A DNA stretch of 64,000 nt, from assembly GCF_036250755.1 (NCBI RefSeq), contig NZ_CP109583.1:6487501-6551500 (forward strand), read 5' to 3'. The stretch comes from Streptomyces uncialis. Its GTDB lineage: Bacteria > Actinomycetota > Actinomycetes > Streptomycetales > Streptomycetaceae. The notes under the pieces were generated by a model, which saw only the letters and a program-made list of their open reading frames with translations, did no database searches and was not told the origin of the DNA. This document shows positions 42,737 through 51,917 of this stretch, in pieces (position 1 is the stretch's first letter; every line of letters begins with the position of its first letter). Both the position numbers and the translations under genes were made by a program.

Positions 42737-43320
42737 GCGGGTCGCCTTCGCTTGCGCTTCCGAGGTCTGTCCGGCTGGGCGTACTTCGTTGCTGTGCCGT
42801 CGCCTGGTGGTTTCGCGCAGTTCCCCGCGCCCCTTTGGGGCGCGTCCGGCTTGTTCTTCGGGTCGGTGCCGGTCGGGATTCTCCGTCCTCGCTCCAACGC
42901 GCTCGGTACGACGTGACCTTGCCGGACTGAAGAGCATCGGAGTCTGCGGGCAGAGATTCCCGCCCACCCCCTTACGTGAGTCCTGCGACTGCGCGGGGAA
43001 GGTGGTTCCGCAAGCGAAGGACCTTCACCTGGACGACAGCCTGAGGAGCGCCCCCAAAGGGGCGCGGGGAACTGCGCGAAGACGAGGGCGGACCCGCACC
43101 CGAAGGACAACGAACAGGGGCAGCATCCAGGGGCGCGGGGAACTGCGCACCCACGTCGGTACCCCCACAGGGACAAGTGCGGCCAGGTGTGGAACCCCAG
43201 AAGCGCCAGCGAAGGCGACCTGCGGGGAACTGCGCACCCCACGAGCGGCCCGCACAGGGACAAGTACGCCCGGCACAGGAGACCTCAGAGGCGCAAGCGA
43301 AGGCGACCCGTGGCCCGACC
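42737..43320. repeat. Mosaic intergenic repeat cluster C
   Basis: This 584-bp region consists of repeat blocks shared with cluster A. A block beginning GGGTCGCCTTCGCT (42739 onward) matches 31876 onward. The core lies at 42815-42834, followed by ~94 bp almost identical to 32162-32255. Block 42937-42972 is identical to 32284-32319. Reverse-oriented cores lie at 43058-43077 and 43129-43148, with a partial core at 43222-43235. A reverse copy of the first block ends near 43311. No coding frame is supported. Confidence 0.85.
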
Positions 43321-43369
43321 CGGGATAATCGGCGTCCGTAACCGCACCGGGAGAGGACGGACATCGGAT

Positions 43370-43858
43370 ATGAGCATGACGGACGGACCGCGGGGGGCCG
43401 CCACGGCACTGCCCTTCTTCGTCTACGGCACGCTGCGGCCCGGCGCGTCCTGTCACGACGCGTATCTGCGCGCGGGCACCGCCCACGACGAGCCCGGGAC
43501 GCTCCCCGGCGCCGCGCTGTACGACGGGCCCGGCTACCCGTACGCCGTGGAGGTCCCCGGGCCCGGCCGGATACAGGGCGAACTGGTCACCGCGCTGGAC
43601 AGCGACTACCCGGGGCTGCTGGTCTCCCTCGACGAGTTGGAGGAGTACCACGGCCCCGGGGACCCGGGCAACGAGTACGAGCGGGTGATCCGGGACGTCC
43701 ACCGCGCCGACGGCTCCACCACCCCGGCCTGGGTGTACCTCGCGGCCCCGTCCGTGGCCGACGGACTGCGCCGCGACGGCACCCGGCTGGCCGGGAGCGA
43801 CTGGCTCGCCCACACCGCGCTCACCGGGGAACAGCCGGAACCGACCGGGGCCGCCTGA
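43370..43858 (+). CDS. Gamma-glutamylcyclotransferase-like (GGCT/AIG2) protein
   Basis: The 162-residue protein begins with the family motif FFVYGTLRPGASCHD (YGTLR). It also has GAALYDGPGYPYAVE and LLVSLDELEEYHGPGD, where the glutamate in LDELEEYHG is the usual catalytic acid position. Members cyclise gamma-glutamyl amines or peptides, releasing 5-oxoproline. ATG 43370 has GGAGAGGAC upstream; ATG 43376 is an alternative. It is convergent with the SanA-like gene, with four bases between the stops. Confidence 0.85.
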   Translation: MSMTDGPRGAATALPFFVYGTLRPGASCHDAYLRAGTAHDEPGTLPGAALYDGPGYPYAVEVPGPGRIQGELVTALDSDYPGLLVSLDELEEYHGPGDPGNEYERVIRDVHRADGSTTPAWVYLAAPSVADGLRRDGTRLAGSDWLAHTALTGEQPEPTGAA

Positions 43859-43862
43859 CCGC

Positions 43863-44654
43863 TCAGCGCCCGGTGGCCAGCGCCGCCGCCACCCCCGGCT
43901 CCTTGGGGCCGAGGAACCGGGGGCTCGGCCGGAGCACCACGTCCGACGCGGCCTTGGCCGAGGCCATCAGCTCGCGGGTGGCGCCGTAGTACCAGACCGC
44001 GTTGCGGCGGTCGGGCACGCCCACGCCGTACGAGGTGATCCCCGCGGCGCGGCACAGGGCGACCGCCCTGCGTATGTGGAAGCCCTGGCTGATCAGGACC
44101 GCCCGGTCCACCCCGAACACCTCACGGGCCCGTACGCACGAGTCCCAGGAGTCGAAGCCCGCGTAGTCGCTGACGATCCGCCGGTCCGGGACACCCTGGC
44201 GGGTCAGATAGGCGCGCATGGTGTCCGGCTCGTCGTACTCCTCGCGGCTGTTGTCCCCGGTGACGAGGATGACCTCGACCCGGCCCGCGTGGTACAGCCC
44301 GACCGCGGCGTCCAGCCGCCGGGCCAGATACGGGGAGGGCTCGTCGCCGCGCAGCCCGGCGCCGAAGACCATCGCCACCTCGGTACGGGGCACGTCCCCC
44401 GGGTCGCGCAAGGAGCTGTCCGCGGACAGATAGACCCAGGTGGGCGGTATCAGCCCCAGTACGCACAGCACCATCACGGACTGCACCGCGATCCGCTGCC
44501 CCCGCCTGCCGCGCGGCAGCCGTGGCCGCAGCGAGCGCCACGGCACCCGCGCCACCTCCCGCGCCGTACGGGTCACCACCCGCGCCGCCGTTCGACGAAC
44601 CCCCCGGACGAGCCGCATCCCCAACCCCCAAAGCAATGGCCGACCTCGTGTCAC
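43863..44654 (-). CDS. SanA/YdcF-like DUF218 membrane protein
   Basis: The 263-residue protein has a basic N-terminus, one membrane helix (~55-75: [22 protein letters not shown]) and an extracytoplasmic DUF218 domain. That domain contains [46 protein letters not shown]-like [15 protein letters not shown] and [16 protein letters not shown]. SanA homologues affect envelope permeability and vancomycin sensitivity in enterobacteria; the enzymatic role is unresolved. GTG 44654 gives the longest form; ATG 44618 (MRLVRGVRR) is equally plausible. Confidence 0.85.
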   Translation of the reverse strand: MTRGRPLLWGLGMRLVRGVRRTAARVVTRTAREVARVPWRSLRPRLPRGRRGQRIAVQSVMVLCVLGLIPPTWVYLSADSSLRDPGDVPRTEVAMVFGAGLRGDEPSPYLARRLDAAVGLYHAGRVEVILVTGDNSREEYDEPDTMRAYLTRQGVPDRRIVSDYAGFDSWDSCVRAREVFGVDRAVLISQGFHIRRAVALCRAAGITSYGVGVPDRRNAVWYYGATRELMASAKAASDVVLRPSPRFLGPKEPGVAAALATGR

Positions 44655-44779
44655 CCAGAGTAATCCACCCCGCAGACAACGCCCCGGCCCCGGCGTCCGC
44701 CGCGCACCGCGGGCGCCCCCGGGTCCGCCCGGCGGGCGGCTCGCGCGCGAACCCGGTCCGGCCGTCTACTGTCGTGCCC

Positions 44780-46135
44780 ATGCACGGCGAAGGCACCACC
44801 ACGTCCACCCCGGCACCCGCCACGGTCCCCTACGACTCCGCGGACGAGGCGCGCTGGGCGGGCGAGGCCGACAAACGGCCGGGCCGTACCGCGTTCCAGC
44901 GGGACCGGGCCCGGGTCCTGCACTCCGCCGCCCTGCGGCGGCTCGCCGGGAAGACCCAGGTGGTCACCCCCGGCACCCGCGGCCCGGCCTGGGACCCGAG
45001 CCCCCGCACCCGGCTGACGCACTCCCTGGAGTGCGCCCAGGTGGGCCGGGAACTGGGCGCGGCCCTCGGCTGCGACCCGGACCTCGTGGAGACCGCCTGC
45101 CTGTCGCACGACCTCGGGCACCCCCCGTTCGGTCACAACGGCGAACAGGCCCTCAACGAGGTCGCCGCCGACTGCGGCGGCTTCGAGGGCAACGCGCAGT
45201 CCCTGCGGCTGCTCACCCGGATCGAACCGAAGCGCTTCGCCCCCGCCGGGCACGGCGGCGGCACCGCCCCCGTCAGCGTCGGACTCAACCTGACCCGCGC
45301 CGCACTCGACGCGGCGACCAAGTACCCCTGGCCCCTGGGCGGCCACCCCACCGACCCGGCGTCCCCGAAGTTCGGTGTCTACGAGGACGACCGGCCGGTC
45401 TTCGACTGGGTCCGCGAGGGCGTCCCGGCCGGCCGGACCTGCTTCGAGGCGCAGGTCATGGACTGGTCGGACGATGTCGCGTACTCGGTGCACGACCTGG
45501 AGGACGCGCTGCACGCGGGCCATGTCGACCCCCGGGTGCTGCACGCCGAACCCGAGCGCCGGGACGTCTACGAGGTGGCGATCGGCCGCTACGTCCCCGC
45601 GGACACCGACCCGGAGGAACTCGCGGCGGCCCTCGACCGGCTCCTCGCCCAGGAGTGGTGGCCGCACGGCTACGACGGCTCCGCGTCCTCGCAGGCGGGC
45701 CTGAAGGACGCCACCAGCCAGCTCATCGGCCGCTTCTGCGTGGCGGCGGAACACGCCACCCGCGCGCGGTGGGACCCCGGCCACACCGGGCTGCGCCTCA
45801 CCCGCTACGCCGCGGAGCTCGTCGTCCCCCGCGAGGCCCGCCTCGAATGCGCGGTGCTCAAGGCGGTCGCCGACCGGTACGTCATGCAGCGCGCCGAACA
45901 GGCCCTGATCCGGGCCGAACAGCGGGTCGTCGTCGCGGAGCTGGCCGAGGCCCTCGCGCGGCGCGCCCCCGAGGGGCTCGACCCGCAGTTCCGCGCGCTG
46001 TTCGAGACGGCACCCGACGCGCGCTCCCGCAAACGGGTGATCGTGGATCAGATCGCGTCCCTCACGGATGTGTCCGCGGGCGCCCTGCACGCCCGGCTCA
46101 CGGACCGCCCCGGCGCCGCGCCGACCGGCCTGTGA
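44780..46135 (+). CDS. dgt: Deoxyguanosinetriphosphate triphosphohydrolase-like protein
   Basis: The 451-residue HD-domain protein shows [20 protein letters not shown], metal ligands His81 (RLTHSLE) and His110-Asp111 in [34 protein letters not shown] and [14 protein letters not shown]. dGTPase-type enzymes convert dNTPs to nucleosides and triphosphate, helping control dNTP pools. ATG 44780 is the start that precedes the conserved region. Its location just before dnaG and hrdA is a recurrent actinobacterial arrangement. Confidence 0.93.
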   Translation: MHGEGTTTSTPAPATVPYDSADEARWAGEADKRPGRTAFQRDRARVLHSAALRRLAGKTQVVTPGTRGPAWDPSPRTRLTHSLECAQVGRELGAALGCDPDLVETACLSHDLGHPPFGHNGEQALNEVAADCGGFEGNAQSLRLLTRIEPKRFAPAGHGGGTAPVSVGLNLTRAALDAATKYPWPLGGHPTDPASPKFGVYEDDRPVFDWVREGVPAGRTCFEAQVMDWSDDVAYSVHDLEDALHAGHVDPRVLHAEPERRDVYEVAIGRYVPADTDPEELAAALDRLLAQEWWPHGYDGSASSQAGLKDATSQLIGRFCVAAEHATRARWDPGHTGLRLTRYAAELVVPREARLECAVLKAVADRYVMQRAEQALIRAEQRVVVAELAEALARRAPEGLDPQFRALFETAPDARSRKRVIVDQIASLTDVSAGALHARLTDRPGAAPTGL

Positions 46136-46250
46136 CAGGACTGGACGGGCCCCGCGCGGGGCACACGACCGGGGGCGCGGAACAGGAACGGAATCCCGCG
46201 TACCGCCACGGGGTGTGACGGGCGATGGCCTGATCGGGTCACTCCCTCTT

Positions 46251-46272
46251 CCCGCATCACCCTGTGTGCGGG
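46251..46272. promoter_or_regulatory. Inverted repeat upstream of flavoprotein gene
   Basis: CCCGCA (46251-46256) and TGCGGG (46267-46272) form a 6-10-6 inverted repeat about 40 bp before the start codon. It may be an operator or simply a leader hairpin. Confidence 0.3.
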
Positions 46273-46311
46273 ACGCTCGCTCCTGGCGGAATGCTTACGA
46301 GGAGGCATCAA

Positions 46312-47574
46312 GTGGTCGACGCGGATCAGACGTTCGTCATCATCGGTGGAGGGCTCGCGGGCGCCAAGGCGGCCGAGACCCTGCGCGCGGAGGGGTTCAC
46401 CGGGCGGGTGATCCTCATCGGGGACGAACGCGATCACCCCTACGAGCGCCCGCCCCTGTCCAAGGGCTATCTGCTGGGCAAGGCCGAACGCGACAGCTTC
46501 GGCGTCCATGAACCGGCCTGGTACGCGCAGCACGACATCGAACTGCACCTCGGCCAGACCGTCGACCTGATCGACCGCACCGCGCGGACCGTGCGGCTCG
46601 GCGACGGCACGGCCATCGCGTACGACAAGCTGCTGCTGGCGACCGGCGCGGAACCGCGCCGCCTCGACATCCCCGGCACCCAGCTCGCCGGGGTCCACCA
46701 TCTGCGCCGCATCGCGCACAGCGACCGGCTGCGCCAGGTCCTGACGAGCCTGGGCCGGGAGAACGGCCATCTGGTGATCGCGGGCGCGGGCTGGATCGGG
46801 CTGGAGGTCGCGGCGGCGGCCCGCTCCTACGGGGCGGAGGTCACCGTGGTGCACCGGGGCCCGGCCCCCCTGCACAGCGTCCTCGGCCCCGAGCTCGGGC
46901 AGTTCTTCGCGGACCTGCACCGCGAGCACGGGGTGCGGTTCCACTTCGGCGCCCAGCTCACGGAGATCGTCGGCCAGGACGGCATGGTCCTCGCGGCCCG
47001 CACCGACGACGGCGAGGAGCACCCGGCGCACGACGTGCTCGCCGCGATCGGCGCCGCGCCCCGCACCTCCCTCGCGGAGGCCGCGGGCCTGGAGCTGGTG
47101 GACCGCTCCGAGGGCGGCGGCATCGCCGTGGACCTGGGGCTGCGCACCTCCGACCCGGACATCCACGCGGCGGGCGACATCGCGGCCCCGCACCACCCGC
47201 TGTTCGGCACCCGGCTGCGGGTCGAGCACTGGGCCAACGCCCTGAACGGCGGCCCGGCCGCCGCCCGCGCGATGCTCGGCCAGGACGTCACGTACGACCG
47301 CGTGCCGTACTTCTTCTCCGACCAGTACGACGTGGGCCTGGAGTACTCCGGCTGGGCGCCCGCGGGCTCCTACGACCAGGTCGTGATCCGCGGCGATCTC
47401 GGCAAGCGGGAGTTCATCGCGTTCTGGCTGTCGGAGGGCCGCGTCCTGGCCGGGATGAACGTCAATGTGTGGGACGTCACCGAGCCGGTCCAGGCACTGA
47501 TCAGGTCACGCGCGCGGGTGGACCCCGACGCGCTCGCCGACCCCTCGGTGCCCCTGGCGTCACTGGTCCCCTGA
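46312..47574 (+). CDS. FAD-dependent NAD(P)H ferredoxin/rubredoxin reductase-like oxidoreductase
   Basis: The 420-residue protein has an FAD-binding GxGxxG-type motif at the N-terminus (FVIIGGGLAGAKAAETL). Further motifs are YERPPLSKGYLLG, LLLATGAEPRRL, a second dinucleotide site for NAD(P)H (VIAGAGWIGLEVAAAA), IHAAGDIA and the reductase C-terminal domain. It probably passes electrons from NAD(P)H to a ferredoxin for a cytochrome P450 or dioxygenase; no such partner is adjacent. GTG 46312 follows a strong GAGGAGG site. Confidence 0.92.
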   Translation: MVDADQTFVIIGGGLAGAKAAETLRAEGFTGRVILIGDERDHPYERPPLSKGYLLGKAERDSFGVHEPAWYAQHDIELHLGQTVDLIDRTARTVRLGDGTAIAYDKLLLATGAEPRRLDIPGTQLAGVHHLRRIAHSDRLRQVLTSLGRENGHLVIAGAGWIGLEVAAAARSYGAEVTVVHRGPAPLHSVLGPELGQFFADLHREHGVRFHFGAQLTEIVGQDGMVLAARTDDGEEHPAHDVLAAIGAAPRTSLAEAAGLELVDRSEGGGIAVDLGLRTSDPDIHAAGDIAAPHHPLFGTRLRVEHWANALNGGPAAARAMLGQDVTYDRVPYFFSDQYDVGLEYSGWAPAGSYDQVVIRGDLGKREFIAFWLSEGRVLAGMNVNVWDVTEPVQALIRSRARVDPDALADPSVPLASLVP

Positions 47575-47590
47575 GGCCCCGCGGGGCCTC
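47573..47590 (+). terminator. Hairpin overlapping the stop of the flavoprotein gene
   Basis: GAGGCCCC and GGGGCCTC pair perfectly around a two-base centre, with the left arm starting inside the TGA stop codon. It is a likely terminator before dnaG. Confidence 0.55.
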
Positions 47591-47721
47591 GCGCACACCC
47601 GGGCGCCCCGGGCCCGTCCCGTTCCGGCGGGGCGTGCCCGGGCCTCCCGGGAGCACGTCCGGAGGGTCCCCCGGAGCACACGCGGCGCGGGAGTGTCGGT
47701 GCGTCGCCGTAGAATCGCGGC

Positions 47722-49632
47722 GTGGCAGGCAGGATCAATGACGAGGACGTGAAGGCGGTCCGGGACGCGGTCCCGATCGACGCCGTGGTGTCCGAGTACC
47801 TCCAGCTGCGCGGCGCGGGCGGTGGAAACCTGAAGGGCCTGTGCCCCTTCCACGACGAGAAGTCGCCGTCGTTCCAGGTCAGCCCCAGCAAGGGCCTCTT
47901 CCACTGCTTCGGCTGCCAGGAGGGCGGCGACACCATCACGTTCGTGATGAAGGTCGACCACCTGTCCTTCTCGGAGGCCGTCGAGCGGCTCGCGGGCACC
48001 GCCGGCATCACCCTGCGCTACGAGGAGGGCGGGTACAACCCCAGCCATCAGCGCGGTGAGCGCATCCGGCTGGTGGAGGCCCACAAGGCCGCCGCGGTGT
48101 ACTACGCCGAGCAGCTCGACTCCCAGCCCGAGGCGGAGATCGGCCGGACGTTCCTCGCGGAGCGCGGGTTCGACCAGTCGGCGGCCACCCACTTCAGCGT
48201 CGGCTACAGCCCGGCCGGCTGGGACCACCTCACCCGCTTCCTGCGCGGCAAGGGCTTCACCGACAAGGAGCTCCTGCTGTCCGGGCTCGCCCAGGAGGGC
48301 CGCCGCGGCCCCATCGACCGCTTCCGGGGACGCCTGATGTGGCCCATCCGGGACATCTCCGGCGAGGTGGTCGGTTTCGGTGCCCGCAGGCTCCGCGCCG
48401 ACGACAACGGCCCCAAGTACCTGAACACCCCCGAGACACCCATCTACCGCAAGTCCCAGGTCCTCTACGGCATCGACCTCGCCAAGAAGGACATCGCGAA
48501 GGCCAGCCGCGCGGTCGTCGTCGAGGGCTACACCGACGTCATGGCCTGCCATCTCGCCGGGGTCACCACCGCCATCGCCACCTGCGGCACCGCGTTCGGC
48601 GCCGACCACATCAAGATCCTGCGCCGCCTCCTCATGGACAACGGCTCCGCGCGCGTGATCTTCACCTTCGACGGGGACTCGGCCGGCCAGAAGGCCGCCC
48701 TGCGCGCCTTCGAGGACGACCAGAAGTTCGCCGCCGAGACCTATATCGCCATCGCCCCCGACGGGATGGACCCCTGCGACCTGCGGCTCGCCAAGGGCGA
48801 CGAAGCCGTCGCGGAGCTGACCGAGCCCCGTACCCCGCTGTTCGAGTTCGCGCTGCGCCAGATCGTCGCCCGCTACGACCTCGACACCCCGGCGGGCCGC
48901 GCCGCCGCGCTCGACGAGGCCGCCCCGGTCGTCGCCCGGATCAAGAACAGCGCCTCCCAGCACGAGGTCGCCGTCCAGCTCGCCGGTCTCGTCGGCATCC
49001 TCGACACCCAGTTCGTCGTCAAGCGCGTCGGCCAGATCGCCCGCTGGGCCCGCGACCGCGGCGGCCAGGGCCCCGCACCCGAGCGCGGCGCCCAGCGGAC
49101 CGCCGCCGGTTTCGACGAGAGCGGGGCGGGCCGCCCCCGGGGCGCCGCCCTCAATCTGCGCAACGCCGTCCACGCGACCGAACGCGAACTGCTCAAGCTC
49201 GCCCTCCAGCGCCCTGAGCTGGTCTCCCCGGCCTTCGACGCGTACGGCGTGGACGAGTTCACCGCGCCGCCCTACGCGGCCGTCCGGGAGGCCGTGATGG
49301 AGGCGGGCGGCGCCGAGCACGGCGCGCGCGCCCCCCAGGAGTACCTGGTGCGGGTCCGCGAGGCCGCCCCCGACGACCAGGTCCGCGCGATGGTGACCGA
49401 GCTGGCCGTCGAGGCGATCATGCGCCGCACGGTCGACGAGCTGTACGCGGGCGAGCAGCTCGTCGCGGTCCGCCGCCGCGCGGTCGACCGCCGGGTCCGG
49501 GACATCCAGTCGACCCTCACCCGGCTGGGCTCCGGCGGGGACCCGGCCCATCTGGCCGCCGTCCAGAACGAACTGTGGGTCCTCCAGCAGTACGGTCAGT
49601 CGCTGCGCGAGCGGGGCGCGGACGCCCTGTAG
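47722..49632 (+). CDS. dnaG: DNA primase
   Basis: The 636-residue primase has the CHC2 zinc ribbon at the N-terminus: Cys41 and His44 in LCPFHDEKSPSF, Cys62 and Cys65 in GLFHCFGCQEGG. The RNA polymerase/TOPRIM core follows (VGFGARRL, VVVEGYTDVMACHLAGV, FTFDGDSAGQKAAL). A C-terminal helicase-binding domain lies at about 470-630. It makes RNA primers for replication. GTG 47722 is the usual actinobacterial start. It lies upstream of a principal-type sigma gene, echoing the dnaG-rpoD linkage of other bacteria. Confidence 0.97.
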   Translation: MAGRINDEDVKAVRDAVPIDAVVSEYLQLRGAGGGNLKGLCPFHDEKSPSFQVSPSKGLFHCFGCQEGGDTITFVMKVDHLSFSEAVERLAGTAGITLRYEEGGYNPSHQRGERIRLVEAHKAAAVYYAEQLDSQPEAEIGRTFLAERGFDQSAATHFSVGYSPAGWDHLTRFLRGKGFTDKELLLSGLAQEGRRGPIDRFRGRLMWPIRDISGEVVGFGARRLRADDNGPKYLNTPETPIYRKSQVLYGIDLAKKDIAKASRAVVVEGYTDVMACHLAGVTTAIATCGTAFGADHIKILRRLLMDNGSARVIFTFDGDSAGQKAALRAFEDDQKFAAETYIAIAPDGMDPCDLRLAKGDEAVAELTEPRTPLFEFALRQIVARYDLDTPAGRAAALDEAAPVVARIKNSASQHEVAVQLAGLVGILDTQFVVKRVGQIARWARDRGGQGPAPERGAQRTAAGFDESGAGRPRGAALNLRNAVHATERELLKLALQRPELVSPAFDAYGVDEFTAPPYAAVREAVMEAGGAEHGARAPQEYLVRVREAAPDDQVRAMVTELAVEAIMRRTVDELYAGEQLVAVRRRAVDRRVRDIQSTLTRLGSGGDPAHLAAVQNELWVLQQYGQSLRERGADAL

Positions 49633-49925
49633 GGCCGTCCCGGCCAGGCTTCCGGCGCACCCGTCCCCCGGACCCGCCCCGTAACCGGCCGGTCACGTAC
49701 AGAGGTAAAAAGTCGTCGCACGCCCCTCGTGGCAAGGATGTGTCGTAGAGCACACTGGGGAGCGGTGCCTGAGTCCTCGGAGCGCGGCCGGTTCGTCCAT
49801 GGCGGACCCCGGACCCCCGCGGTTCCGCTCATCGCGTACGGGACGGCGGCGGCGAGGCCGCCCCTACCGCTCCCGTCGTACCGCTGTCGCTCGCTCCAGC
49901 AGCGAACCCCTTGGAGGTCGCCGCC

Positions 49926-51029
49926 GTGCAGACCCGGACCCTCGCGCAGCTCCCCACCGACACGCACGTCCCCCCGGCCGCCGCCGGGGCGGAACCCGAA
50001 CCGCTCAGGGCGGTGCCCGCGCAGAGCCGCGCGAGGGTCCGTCCGCAGACGCCGCCCGGCCCCGGCGCGGACACCGGGCCCGCGGCGGACCGGTCCGCCG
50101 CCCGCGCGGACCACGGCGGCCCCTCCTCCGACCTGTTCCGCCAGTACCTGCGGGAGATCGGCAGGATCGGACTGCTGACGGCCGCCGACGAGGTCGAACT
50201 GGCCCGCCGGGTGGAGGCCGGGCTGTTCGCCGAGGAGAAACTGGGCTCCGCGCCCGATCTGGACTCCCGGCTCGCGGGCGACCTCGACCGGCTCGTCGTG
50301 ATGGGCCGGATGGCCAAACGCCGTCTCATCGAGGCCAATCTGCGCCTCGTGGTGTCCGTCGCCAAGCGGTACATCGGCCGCGGGCTGACCATGCTGGACC
50401 TGGTGCAGGAGGGCAATCTCGGACTGATCCGGGCCGTCGAGAAGTTCGACTACGCGCGTGGCTACAAGTTCTCCACGTACGCGACCTGGTGGATACGCCA
50501 GGCGATGTCCCGCGCGCTCGCCGACCAGGCCCGCACGATCCGGGTGCCCGTCCATGTCGTCGAACTCATCAACCGCGTGGCGCGGGTCCAGCGCCGGATG
50601 CTCCAGGAACGCGGCTGCGAACCGACCGCCGAGGAGGTCGCCGCGTATCTGGAACTCACCCCGGAACGCGTCGGCGAGGTACTGCGGCTCGCGCAGGAAC
50701 CCGTCTCGCTGCACGCCCCGGTCGGCGAGGAGGACGATGTCGCCCTCGGCGACCTCATCGAGGACGGGGACGCCGCCTCACCGGCGGAGTCGGCCGCGTT
50801 CCTGCTGCTGCGCGAACACCTCGACGCGGTCCTGTCCACCCTCGGGGAACGCGAACGCAAGGTCGTCCAGCTCCGCTACGGCCTCATGGACGGCCGCCCC
50901 CGCACCCTGGAGGAGATAGGGCGCATCTTCGGCGTCACCCGCGAACGCATCCGCCAGATCGAGTCCAAGACCCTCAACAAGCTCCGCGACCACGCCTACG
51001 CCGACCAGCTGCGCGGCTATCTGGACTGA
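49926..51029 (+). CDS. hrdA: RNA polymerase sigma factor of the HrdA type
   Basis: The 367-residue group 1/2 sigma factor has an unconserved N-terminal ~75 residues, region 1.2 ([21 protein letters not shown]), and region 2 with [18 protein letters not shown] and [19 protein letters not shown]. Regions 3 and 4 follow, with [21 protein letters not shown]. Streptomyces have several such paralogues (HrdA-D); the location next to dnaG matches my memory of hrdA in S. coelicolor, but HrdD-like identity cannot be excluded by eye. GTG 49926 has GGAGG 8 bp upstream; the TTG at 49911 lies before the ribosome site. Confidence 0.88.
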   Translation: MQTRTLAQLPTDTHVPPAAAGAEPEPLRAVPAQSRARVRPQTPPGPGADTGPAADRSAARADHGGPSSDLFRQYLREIGRIGLLTAADEVELARRVEAGLFAEEKLGSAPDLDSRLAGDLDRLVVMGRMAKRRLIEANLRLVVSVAKRYIGRGLTMLDLVQEGNLGLIRAVEKFDYARGYKFSTYATWWIRQAMSRALADQARTIRVPVHVVELINRVARVQRRMLQERGCEPTAEEVAAYLELTPERVGEVLRLAQEPVSLHAPVGEEDDVALGDLIEDGDAASPAESAAFLLLREHLDAVLSTLGERERKVVQLRYGLMDGRPRTLEEIGRIFGVTRERIRQIESKTLNKLRDHAYADQLRGYLD

Positions 51030-51107
51030 GGGCGTCGCGTGCGGTGGGTGCCGGGTGCCGGGTGCCGGGTGCCCGGCAGTACCGGGGGACGCCGGTCGTC
51101 GTCCCGG

Positions 51108-51150
51108 ACGGGTGAGGGGGCACCGCGGCCCGCGGTGCCCCCTCACCCGT
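51108..51150. terminator. Strong bidirectional terminator between hrdA and the secreted-protein gene
   Basis: Arms 51108-51127 and 51131-51150 form a perfect 20-bp stem with a 3-base loop, extendable by two pairs. It lies between two convergent genes and ends 11 bp before the minus-strand stop codon. A short GGGTGCC repeat (about 51047-51073) precedes it. Confidence 0.85.
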
Positions 51151-51161
51151 CCGTCCGGCCG

Positions 51162-51623
51162 CTACAGCGGCAGCACCGTGTACGTCAGGGTGTAGCTGTA
51201 GTCGCCGTTCTTGACCACCCGGGCGATGTTGGTCGCGTTGACCCGGGCGTCGTTCAGCTCGAACACCCCGAGCTTGTCGTCCGGGTCGATGTAGTCCGGG
51301 TCCTGCTCCCACAGTTCGACGTTGAGGGGTGTGCCGCCCTCGAAGATGAACCGCTCCGGGTCGATCGCCGAGTAGTCGACGGTGCCGCGCTCGGCGCAGG
51401 TCGACGTGGGGACGACGACCCCGCCGTCCAGCTTCAGATACAGCTCGTCCTCGCCGCTCTCCGAGATGTTGACGCATCGCAGCAGGTTGAGCTGGACCTT
51501 GTACAGCTCACCGGGCACGAGCGGGGCGGGCTGGGCGGCCGAGGCCATCGGCGCGGTGAGCGCGAGTGCCGCCCCGAGAACGGCGGTGGTCGTGGCGAGC
51601 CTGCGGAACACAGTGGAACGCAC
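51162..51623 (-). CDS. Small secreted protein
   Basis: The 153-residue precursor has a clear Sec signal (RRLATTTAVLGAALALTAPMASA, cleaved after ASA) and a mature domain of about 120 residues, beta-rich, with two cysteines (LLRCVNI, TSTCAERG). The segment VELWEQDPDYIDPDDKLG carries clustered acidic residues that might bind Ca2+. I do not recognise a named family. GTG 51623 is chosen because the signal peptide begins there and GGAGG precedes it; the longer frame upstream has no signal features. Confidence 0.78.
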   Translation of the reverse strand: MRSTVFRRLATTTAVLGAALALTAPMASAAQPAPLVPGELYKVQLNLLRCVNISESGEDELYLKLDGGVVVPTSTCAERGTVDYSAIDPERFIFEGGTPLNVELWEQDPDYIDPDDKLGVFELNDARVNATNIARVVKNGDYSYTLTYTVLPL

Positions 51624-51917
51624 TGGAGTCTTCCTCCCCCTAGATCCTGGTGGCCGGAACCGTTCGTGGTCGCGGCCGTCGCCCTGATGGGCAGGAACAA
51701 CGTCCCGCACCGCCACCACCCGGGCACAGAGCAGCCCACTGCTCCATCACGCGCCGCCGCCTACCCCATCCCGGCACCACCGGCCGGAACCCGGTTTCGG
51801 CCAAGGGTGTGTCACCCCGTGCCTCCGCGCCCCGCCGCCTGGCACTCTGCGGGACGGCGGACGCGGCGGACATCCGGCAGGGGGCCGGACCACCCCGCAC
51901 GCCAGGGGGACCGGGGG

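Noticed and set aside
41516..42967. 483-codon minus-strand open frame
   Set aside because: It is antisense to the FMN reductase gene, and its N-terminal part is translated from the mosaic repeat also seen at 32.2 kb.
46149..46162. 14-bp palindrome GCCCCGCGCGGGGC after dgt as terminator
   Set aside because: The symmetric sequence leaves almost no loop, so a stable hairpin is doubtful; chance GC palindromes of this size are common here.
51039..51917. Upstream in-frame extension of the LAL gene (to 1355 codons)
   Set aside because: It would overlap the strong terminator and run antisense to the secreted-protein gene; no conserved domain lies in it.
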